DNA of 5,390 nt from Bacteroidota bacterium (GTDB lineage: Bacteria; Bacteroidota; Bacteroidia; Chitinophagales; LD1): NCBI GenBank assembly GCA_018267355.1, contig JAFDYP010000529.1, positions 1 to 5,390 on the forward strand, given 5' to 3'. Positions within the stretch are counted from its first letter, which is position 1, and each line of letters starts with the position of its first letter. This document shows, piece by piece, positions 1-5,390 of the stretch. A program made the position numbers and the translations under genes. Under the pieces are notes generated by a model, which had not been told where the DNA came from, ran no database searches, and was given only the letters and a program-made list of their open reading frames with translations.

Positions 1-1
1 C

Positions 2-862
2 GACCTGAACGATATTCGCAAACGCTATCCCGGCACCTATGCCGCTGACGTGCTGTGCGCTATGCGTATGCCGGCTATAGCTACAGATATCAGCCATACT
101 ACTGCCGAGTACCGCGCCCGGTATTTTGACAGCGTGCCGATCACTCATCCCTCGCTGCTGGCCACACCTGTCTATCACGATATGATCGTGAATTATATTG
201 ATTTTATGCTGGAGGGCACGCTCAGCAGTGAGGAGGCATTTATCCGCGATCTGATGACTCGCGCCAAAGCTGATCCCACGGTGTACAATAAAACCGCGCT
301 ATCGCTTTTCGACGGGCTGCTGTGGCACTCGCGCGAAAAAATGCTGGCCATGCTGATCCGCTATTATGATGAAAATGAAGCGGCGCTAAACAATCCTGTA
401 CTCGCCGCCAAGATCCATAATATCAGAACAGTGATGCCGGGAAATAACTATAGGGATATAGCCAAACCGGACACAGGCGGAGTGGTGCGCTCACTGAAAG
501 ACATCGTGCAGGGGTCGAAATGTACATTGCTGCTTTTCTGGTCTCCCGGCTGCAGTCACTGTACGGAGGAGATGCCACAGATACAGACTATGTATGAAAA
601 ATACCATAGTAAGGGATTTGACATCTATGCGTACTGTATGGACATGAGCCCGCAACACTGGGAGTCCTATCTGAGGGAGCATCACCTGCCATGGACAAAT
701 GTGATAGGGGGCTTCGCGGAGCAGGGCAAAGCCACAGCAGGCAATGACTATGCTATCAGCTCTACGCCCACGCTTGTGTTTATAGACCAGAAAGGTGTCA
801 TCCTGCACCGTTTCGCTCCTAAGAATAAACTAGAGAAATACATTCAGGATGCTTTGAAATGA
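2..862 (+). CDS. TlpA-like thioredoxin-fold protein with DUF5106-like N-terminal region (5' end outside window)
   Basis: The frame is open from base 2, and the readable residues before the GTG at 50 (DLNDIRKRYPGTYAADVLCA) fit the same protein. The gene therefore begins upstream and GTG 50 is not its true start; 286 residues are visible. The first ~150 are helical and resemble DUF5106, seen in Bacteroidota thioredoxin proteins (motifs around YFDSVPITHPSLLATPVY). A thioredoxin-like domain follows, with the redox motif CSHC in the context FWSPGCSHC (codons 551-562) and the cis-proline in SSTPT (Pro codon 767-769). Family knowledge makes this a thiol-disulfide reductase or oxidase acting in the periplasm or attached to the membrane. 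The signal peptide or lipobox that would prove this is off the window. Another Cys lies in YAYCMD, where TlpA relatives often have variable residues. The VWA gene starts 7 bases after the stop, so cotranscription is likely. Its substrate cannot be deduced. Confidence 0.88.
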   Translation, partial: DLNDIRKRYPGTYAADVLCAMRMPAIATDISHTTAEYRARYFDSVPITHPSLLATPVYHDMIVNYIDFMLEGTLSSEEAFIRDLMTRAKADPTVYNKTALSLFDGLLWHSREKMLAMLIRYYDENEAALNNPVLAAKIHNIRTVMPGNNYRDIAKPDTGGVVRSLKDIVQGSKCTLLLFWSPGCSHCTEEMPQIQTMYEKYHSKGFDIYAYCMDMSPQHWESYLREHHLPWTNVIGGFAEQGKATAGNDYAISSTPTLVFIDQKGVILHRFAPKNKLEKYIQDALK

Positions 863-869
863 ATCAATC

Positions 870-1964
870 ATGTTCGGTTATAGATTTAGTAAACATACCC
901 CGGCAGGGAAGACACCTTTTGATAAGCTGTTTGACATCTTCAAGCAACTGCTCACCTATACTAGCGGGGATGTAGCAGAGGCGCTCAGCTGGCTCACTGA
1001 CCTGGACAAAGAATACAAGCTTACTAATAAAGATTACGGCATCGGAGATTTCATCAATGACCTGCGCGAGCGCGGCTATCTAAAAGACAACCCGGAGCAA
1101 GCCGGGCAGATGTCTATGACTGCGAAAACGGAACAGGCTATACGTGAGTCTGCACTGGACCGCATCTTTGGCAAACTGAAAAAGGGCACACGGGGAAACC
1201 ATAAGACAGGATTTACGGGTCAGGGAGACGAGCAAAGCAGTGACCTTCGTTCTTTCACTTTTGGTGACTCTATAGAGCAGATAGCGATGCTGGAGTCATT
1301 TAAAAATGCACAGGTCAATCATGGCATCGGCGAGTTTATGATGAGTGAAGATGACCTCGTAGTGCGAGAGCAGGAGCACAAATCGCAGAGCAGTACAGTG
1401 CTGATGATAGACATCTCTCACAGCATGATCCTGTACGGCGAAGACCGCATCACTCCGGCTAAAAATGTAGCCATGGCGCTGGCCGAACTGATCAAAAAGA
1501 AATACCCGAAAGATACCCTGGACATACTCGTCTTTGGCGACGATGCCTGGCCGATAGAGATCAAAGACCTGCCCTATCTGCAGGTGGGGCCCTACCATAC
1601 CAATACGCCAGCGGGCCTCGAGCTGGCTATGGACCTGCTGCACAAACGCAAGAATCCCAACAAGCAGATATTCATGATCACAGACGGCAAGCCCAGCTGT
1701 ATGAAAGAAAACGGCCAGTACTATAAAAATAGCTGGGGCCTGGACCGGAAGATCGTAAACAAGTGTCTGAATCTGGCTCGCTCTGCACGGAGACTGAAGA
1801 TACCGATCACCACATTTATGATCGCGTCTGACCCCTATCTGCAGAGCTTTGTAGAGGAGTTTACGGAGGCTAATAATGGCAAAGCATTTTATACCAGCCT
1901 GAAAGGTTTAGGTGAGTTTTTATTTGAAGATTTTGAAAGAAACAAAAAGCGTAAAGTAAGATGA
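870..1964 (+). CDS. VWA-domain protein with complete MIDAS, partner of the downstream AAA+ ATPase
   Basis: A 364-residue protein. Residues 1-100 are charged and probably helical, and ~101-130 form a Gly/Lys-rich, likely flexible linker. A von Willebrand factor A domain occupies about 175-345. All MIDAS elements are present: DISHS (D181, S183, S185) after the hydrophobic strand TVLMI, a threonine in HTNTP (T244 or T246), and D272 in MITDGKPS. The site should bind Mg2+ or a similar cation and contact an acidic residue of a partner. There is no signal peptide or membrane segment, so the protein is cytoplasmic, unlike the membrane-anchored BatA/BatB VWA proteins. The C-terminus is basic (RNKKRKVR). 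Its TGA overlaps the next gene's ATG, indicating translational coupling to the chelatase-like ATPase. By analogy with Mg-chelatase D/I or MoxR-VWA pairs it would be the adaptor or substrate-binding subunit (inference). ATG 870 is the first start after the preceding stop; no Shine-Dalgarno sequence is visible, as is usual in Bacteroidota. Confidence 0.9.
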   Translation: MFGYRFSKHTPAGKTPFDKLFDIFKQLLTYTSGDVAEALSWLTDLDKEYKLTNKDYGIGDFINDLRERGYLKDNPEQAGQMSMTAKTEQAIRESALDRIFGKLKKGTRGNHKTGFTGQGDEQSSDLRSFTFGDSIEQIAMLESFKNAQVNHGIGEFMMSEDDLVVREQEHKSQSSTVLMIDISHSMILYGEDRITPAKNVAMALAELIKKKYPKDTLDILVFGDDAWPIEIKDLPYLQVGPYHTNTPAGLELAMDLLHKRKNPNKQIFMITDGKPSCMKENGQYYKNSWGLDRKIVNKCLNLARSARRLKIPITTFMIASDPYLQSFVEEFTEANNGKAFYTSLKGLGEFLFEDFERNKKRKVR

Positions 1965-3436
1965 GAGCTACCACACTCGGAGAACTGAAGAAATCGAATT
2001 ACACATCAAAGAGCATAAAAGACGAACTGCGTGACAACCTGATCGCAAAGATCAGGAAGGGAGAGACAGTATTCAAAGGCATACTCGGCTATGAGGATAC
2101 CGTGATACCTGACCTGGAGCGCGCTATTCTCTCACGTCATAATATCAATCTGCTCGGTCTGCGCGGCCAGGCCAAAACACGCATAGCGCGTCAGATGACG
2201 GAGCTGCTGGATGAGTACATCCCTGTGATCAGCGGTAGCGAGCTGAATGAAGATCCGCTGATACCGCTCACCCGATATGCGAAAGATGTGATAGCAGAGC
2301 AAGGAGACAATACACCCATCTCATGGCTGCACCGTAGCGAGCGCTATGCAGAGAAACTGGCCACGCCCGATGTATCAGTAGCCGACCTGATAGGTGATGT
2401 AGACCCCATCAAAGCTGCTAACCTCAAACTCAGCTATGCCGATGACCGTGTGATCCACTTTGGCATCATACCGCGCAGCCATCGGTGCATCTTTGTGATC
2501 AATGAGCTACCCGACCTGCAGGCGCGTATACAGGTAGCACTCTTTAATATTCTGCAGGAGGGCGACATACAGATACGTGGCTTCAAACTGCGCCTCTCAC
2601 TGGATATCGAGTTCATCTTTACAGCCAATCCGGAAGACTACACCAATCGCGGCAGCATCGTGACTCCGCTCAAAGACCGCATAGGTAGCCAGATCCTCAC
2701 GCACTATCCCAAGACCATACAGCTCTCCCGCCAGATCACGGAGCAGGAGGCACGGCTCACACCATCTCAGCGCGAGACAGTGGCCATAGGCGATATACTA
2801 AAAGACCTGATAGAGCAGGTGGCGCAGGAGGCGCGCCAGAGTGAATACGTAGACGCAAAGAGCGGCGTGAGCGCCCGCCTCACCATCTCTGCTTACGAGA
2901 ACCTGGCCTCGACCGCAGAGCGCCGCATGCTGCTCAATAATGAGCACCGCACCACAGCCCGCGTGGGAGACCTCTGGGGTGTAGTGCCTGCTATCAATGG
3001 CAAAATAGAGCTAGTCTACGAGGGCGAGCAGGAAGGCGCAGCCATGGTAGCCCAGCACCTGATAGGCAAGGCCCTCCGTAGTCATTTCGTACAGTTTTTC
3101 CCTGATCCCTCTAAACTGAAGAAGAAAAAGACACCGTCGCCCTACCAGACTATCCTGGATTGGTTTTCCAATAACGAATCCCTGGACCTCCTGCTGAATG
3201 CAGATGAAGCCAGCTATCGTACCTCGCTGGAATCAGTAGATGGCCTGTCACGACTGGTACAAACACATATGCCTGACCTGGACCCCGCAGAAAAATATAT
3301 GGCTATGGAGTTTGTATTGCACTCACTAGCAGAACATTCGCAGATAGGCAAAGCGATGCTGGAGAGGAGTGTACAGTTCAAAGACCTCTTTGGGTCCATG
3401 TTTGCCTCAGAGGAGCTGGAGGGCGAAGAAAGTTAA
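1961..3436 (+). CDS. AAA+ ATPase of the Mg-chelatase/MoxR-like type
   Basis: A 491-residue cytoplasmic protein with one AAA+ module at about 35-320. The Walker A loop is GLRGQAKT (66-73), with alanine at the usual last glycine. Walker B is IFVINE (177-182), with Asn181 where most AAA+ proteins have Asp, followed by Glu182. Sensor 1 is TANP (N223), the likely arginine finger is R240 in PLKDRIGSQ, and sensor 2 is probably R306 in SARLT. The long stretch between Walker A and B and the NPEDYTNRG/TPLKDR block resemble the chelatase I-subunit layout (NPEE...LLDRF). From memory, the LRGQAKTR and INELPDL variants recur in related 'magnesium chelatase'-annotated proteins, so they look like family traits and not damage. 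Residues ~380-491 form a lysine-rich linker and a helical tail. The start overlaps the VWA stop (ATGA), so the two are probably made in fixed ratio. It is probably a ring ATPase that remodels a client with the VWA protein. True Mg- or Co-chelatase activity is unlikely without tetrapyrrole genes nearby. Confidence 0.9.
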   Translation: MRATTLGELKKSNYTSKSIKDELRDNLIAKIRKGETVFKGILGYEDTVIPDLERAILSRHNINLLGLRGQAKTRIARQMTELLDEYIPVISGSELNEDPLIPLTRYAKDVIAEQGDNTPISWLHRSERYAEKLATPDVSVADLIGDVDPIKAANLKLSYADDRVIHFGIIPRSHRCIFVINELPDLQARIQVALFNILQEGDIQIRGFKLRLSLDIEFIFTANPEDYTNRGSIVTPLKDRIGSQILTHYPKTIQLSRQITEQEARLTPSQRETVAIGDILKDLIEQVAQEARQSEYVDAKSGVSARLTISAYENLASTAERRMLLNNEHRTTARVGDLWGVVPAINGKIELVYEGEQEGAAMVAQHLIGKALRSHFVQFFPDPSKLKKKKTPSPYQTILDWFSNNESLDLLLNADEASYRTSLESVDGLSRLVQTHMPDLDPAEKYMAMEFVLHSLAEHSQIGKAMLERSVQFKDLFGSMFASEELEGEES

Positions 3437-3463
3437 ATTTTTTGCAGGTCTCAGGATATTTTC

Positions 3464-3480
3464 CGATTTTCCACAAATCG
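3464..3480. repeat. Short AT-rich inverted repeat in the AAA+/hydrolase gap
   Basis: CGATTT and AAATCG form a perfect 6-bp stem around a 5-base loop (TCCAC). It is not GC-rich and has no T-run behind it, so it does not qualify as an intrinsic terminator. It could be an operator half-site pair or chance. It lies in the 119-base gap (3437-3555), where transcription of the three-gene block should end and that of the hydrolase should begin. A T6 tract follows the AAA+ stop (3439-3443 region) but has no clear stem before it, and no consensus promoter could be found in the gap. Confidence 0.25.
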
Positions 3481-3555
3481 AGATAATTATGAACGCCTCC
3501 CTATCGTAACATTCGTCAGGATTTTACGAAAAAGAAGGCAAACCCTGCTGATAGA

Positions 3556-4746
3556 ATGATCTGGAAGAAGTACGCGCTACTGGCCTTTTTAACATTTTCG
3601 CTGACGCATATCGGCCGCTCCTCAGGGGGAGTCGTGACGGGAAGCGTGTCAAATGAGGAAAATAATGAGGAGGTAACTATACCCCTCACTGACGCTGAAC
3701 TGACGGTCAATTCACTGCTGACCCGCTATTTCAATCACCGGCATACCGCAGAAAAATTTAATGGCGTAGTACTCGTAGCACACAATGGCCGCCCTATCTA
3801 TGAGGAGAGCTTCGGCTACAGTGATATCGCTGCGCGCAAACCACTGGACCCCAATACTCCATTTGAGCTGGCCTCTGTCAGCAAGACCTTTACTGCCACG
3901 GCTGTGCTGAAACTGGCAGAAGCAGGCAAACTCACTCTGGACGACTCGATCAGTCAGTATTTCCCGGCATTTCCATACGGTATCACTATCCGCCAGCTGC
4001 TGGACCACCGCTCGGGACTGCCTGATTATGTCTACATGGACAATCGCTATATCACAGACCGCCAGCACTACATGAGCAATCTGGATGTGGTAGATATTTT
4101 TTGCCAAAAGAAGCCCCGCCTCCTCTTCAAACCTGATACCCGATTTGAATATAGCAACTCAAACTATGCGCTCCTCGCGGCCATAGTACAGCAGGCTAGT
4201 GGCATAAAGTTCCAGAAGTTCGTACAGGATTCGATCTTCGCTCCGCTGGGTATGACGCACAGCTATGTATTCGACTTCGAAGACTCTACCGTTCAGCACG
4301 ACTATGCACGCACACACGATGCCTATGGCCGCAAGCTGAGTGATGTCTGTTTTGACGGTGCAGTGGGTGACAAGGGTATCTTCTCTACCGTAGAGGATAT
4401 GCTGAAGTGGGACAATGCGCTCCGCACCGGCAAAGTCCTTTCGGACGAGACATTGGCAGAGGCTTATAAGCCGCGGAGCTTTGAGCGTGTTTCATTTCCT
4501 GACTGCAATGCGCGCAACTATGGCTATGGCTGGAGGATGGCCAGGCAGGCTGATGGCAATAACATCATCTATCACAATGGCTGGTGGCATGGCAATAACA
4601 ACGTTTTTGCGCGTAACCTGCGTGACAATACGACGATCATTATCCTCAGCAACAGGCTCAACCAGGCCAACTACTGGACAGATCCCATCTGGAATATGCT
4701 GAAAGGTGTGAAAGAAGAGACGATAAACGAAGTAGCCGCGCAGTAA
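3556..4746 (+). CDS. Exported serine hydrolase, class C beta-lactamase/PBP-like family
   Basis: A 396-residue protein. The N-terminus has two lysines then a hydrophobic stretch (YALLAFLTFSLTHIG, 6-20), consistent with a Sec signal peptide or an uncleaved anchor. No lipobox cysteine is present. Residues ~25-45 are acidic and low in complexity. The catalytic domain (~50-385) carries the three expected motifs: SxxK as SVSK (nucleophile S107, K110) inside ELASVSKTFTA, YxN as YSN (199-201), and HxG as HNG (340-342) in place of KTG. The LLDHRSGLPDY segment (148-158) is also typical. The family includes D-alanyl-D-alanine peptidases, esterases and D-amino-acid amidases; HxG in place of KTG is common in the esterase/peptidase members, so beta-lactam resistance should not be assumed. 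The likely location is the periplasm or outer face. ATG 3556 is chosen because no ATG or GTG occurs in frame between it and the stop at 3490-3492. It appears to be an independent transcription unit, 119 bases behind the AAA+ gene. Confidence 0.92.
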   Translation: MIWKKYALLAFLTFSLTHIGRSSGGVVTGSVSNEENNEEVTIPLTDAELTVNSLLTRYFNHRHTAEKFNGVVLVAHNGRPIYEESFGYSDIAARKPLDPNTPFELASVSKTFTATAVLKLAEAGKLTLDDSISQYFPAFPYGITIRQLLDHRSGLPDYVYMDNRYITDRQHYMSNLDVVDIFCQKKPRLLFKPDTRFEYSNSNYALLAAIVQQASGIKFQKFVQDSIFAPLGMTHSYVFDFEDSTVQHDYARTHDAYGRKLSDVCFDGAVGDKGIFSTVEDMLKWDNALRTGKVLSDETLAEAYKPRSFERVSFPDCNARNYGYGWRMARQADGNNIIYHNGWWHGNNNVFARNLRDNTTIIILSNRLNQANYWTDPIWNMLKGVKEETINEVAAQ

Positions 4747-4747
4747 T

Positions 4748-5341
4748 TTACTCCTCGATAGCCACTACCTCTCTGACCTCGGGCACCATACGCTTGAGCA
4801 GACCCTCGATACCGGATTTCAGTGTGATAGAAGAAGACGGACAGCCGCTGCATGATCCCTGCAGGGCCAGATTTACTATCCCTTCATTGAAAGAGCGGAA
4901 AGCAATGTGACCGCCATCTGCCTCTACAGCTGGTTTTACATACTTATCCAGCAGCTCTTTGATCTTGGTCTCAGGGTCAGCGTCTGCGCTGTTATTGGTT
5001 TGCGCTACAGGTTCAGGATTCCCTTTTTCGTAGAGTGCCTTAGAGACAGGAGCCTTGCCTGAGGCGAGGAACGAGCGGATAGCTTCGCGCAGCTCCGGAG
5101 TGATCTCATACCACTCATAGTCAGGCTTCTTGGTGATGGTCACAAAGTTATTGGAGATAAAAACACCATTCACAAACGGTATCTCAAAAAGGCGCTGGGC
5201 CAGTTCTGACTCTCCGGCGGCCTCCTTATTTTTAAACTCCGCCACATAGTTTGGGAGCAGGTGTAGGTTGGTCACAAACATCTGGCTCTCAGGATTTGGC
5301 GTGCTCTCGGTATATATTTCTACTACAGCAGGTGTACTCAT
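4748..5341 (-). CDS. nfu: Nfu-type iron-sulfur cluster carrier (NifU-like protein)
   Basis: A 197-residue cytoplasmic protein with the two-domain plan of mitochondrial NFU1. An Nfu N-terminal domain (about 7-93) starts with IYTESTPNP. A polar linker (94-123) rich in Pro, Asn and Asp follows. The NifU C-terminal domain (124-197) carries the cluster-binding CxxC as CSGC (C164, C167; codons 4841-4852) after AVEADGGHI. Two subunits normally bridge one [4Fe-4S] cluster through these cysteines and pass it to apo-enzymes (family knowledge). This is not the stand-alone NifU scaffold: the IscU-like domain and the 2Fe-2S domain are missing. It differs from E. coli NfuA, whose N-domain is a degenerate A-type carrier. 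Length and motifs are complete. The start ATG 5341 lies shortly behind a Bacteroidota -7 box. The gene is convergent with the serine hydrolase, with one base between the two stops. No other Fe-S genes are visible in the window. Confidence 0.95.
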   Translation of the reverse strand: MSTPAVVEIYTESTPNPESQMFVTNLHLLPNYVAEFKNKEAAGESELAQRLFEIPFVNGVFISNNFVTITKKPDYEWYEITPELREAIRSFLASGKAPVSKALYEKGNPEPVAQTNNSADADPETKIKELLDKYVKPAVEADGGHIAFRSFNEGIVNLALQGSCSGCPSSSITLKSGIEGLLKRMVPEVREVVAIEE

Positions 5342-5359
5342 ATCTTATAAATCAGGCTG

Positions 5360-5367
5360 CAAAATTA
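5360..5367 (-). promoter_or_regulatory. Probable -7 promoter box of the Nfu gene
   Basis: On the minus strand the bases read TAATTTTG, an exact match to the Bacteroidota -7 consensus TAnnTTTG. It lies 18 bases before the ATG of the Nfu gene, which would give a leader of roughly a dozen bases. The matching -33 TTTG would fall at or just beyond the right edge of the window; the bases at the edge (TACG) do not match at 19-base spacing, so the pair is unproven. Confidence 0.4.
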
Positions 5368-5390
5368 CTCCAAACTATCGGCATTGCGTA

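Noticed and set aside
50..862. GTG at 50 as the true start of the thioredoxin protein
   Set aside because: The frame is open to base 2 and the upstream residues look like family sequence; the protein would also lack any export signal.
1961..3436. Genuine Mg-chelatase subunit I (bchI/chlI)
   Set aside because: The Walker motifs differ from ChlI/BchI, the partner VWA protein lacks an AAA-like N-terminal domain, and no tetrapyrrole gene is present.
3512..3530. TTCGT...ACGAA inverted repeat upstream of the hydrolase
   Set aside because: Only a 5-bp stem with a 9-base loop; easily expected by chance in AT-rich sequence.
3437..3555. Intrinsic terminator after the AAA+ gene or promoter for the hydrolase
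   Set aside because: The T6 tract has no clear GC-rich stem before it, the CGATTT/AAATCG hairpin has no T-run, and no TTTG...TAnnTTTG pair with 19-21 base spacing was found on either strand.
3712..4107. 131-codon reverse-strand open frame inside the hydrolase gene
   Set aside because: It lies wholly within a well-supported gene, has no recognisable domain and looks like a shadow of the other strand.
4415..4702. 95-codon + strand open frame overlapping the hydrolase 3' part
   Set aside because: It is an alternate frame of a conserved catalytic-domain region with biased, low-complexity composition; no independent support.
3556..4746. Beta-lactam resistance gene (AmpC)
   Set aside because: It has SxxK and YxN but HxG instead of KTG, as in many esterases and peptidases of the family; no AmpR-like regulator is adjacent.

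Overview
The window looks like ordinary chromosome from a member of the Bacteroidota, probably a Chitinophagaceae or Sphingobacteriia-like lineage. The reasons are a TlpA-type thioredoxin protein with a DUF5106-like N-terminal region, a family largely confined to this phylum; the absence of convincing Shine-Dalgarno sequences before any start; and a TAnnTTTG-type -7 promoter box in front of the last gene. There are no mobile elements, tRNA or rRNA genes, CRISPR arrays or phage genes. Five protein genes fill almost all of the sequence.

Positions 2-3436 (+ strand) read as one operon-like block of three genes. The first is the 3' part of a secreted or periplasmic thioredoxin-fold protein whose start lies before the window. 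Seven bases later comes a cytoplasmic von Willebrand factor A (VWA) protein with a complete MIDAS metal site. Its stop codon overlaps the start of an AAA+ ATPase of the magnesium-chelatase/MoxR type (ATGA overlap). The VWA and AAA+ proteins very probably work as a pair, like the D and I subunits of Mg chelatase or MoxR with its VWA partners: the ATPase ring remodels or loads a client, and the VWA protein supplies a metal-dependent protein contact. The client is unknown, and no porphyrin or cobalamin pathway gene is nearby. This pair is the most interesting content of the window. It appears to belong to an existing but poorly characterised family rather than being wholly new.

Positions 3437-3555 are a 119-base AT-rich gap holding only weak inverted repeats. 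Positions 3556-4746 (+) encode an exported serine hydrolase of the class C beta-lactamase/PBP-like family. Positions 4748-5341 (-) encode an Nfu-type iron-sulfur cluster carrier, convergent with the hydrolase and separated from it by a single base between the stop codons. The last 49 bases hold the probable promoter of the Nfu gene.

Functionally the window has three parts: the Trx/VWA/AAA+ block, an independent envelope hydrolase, and an independent Fe-S housekeeping gene. Nothing in the sequence links these parts to each other beyond position.
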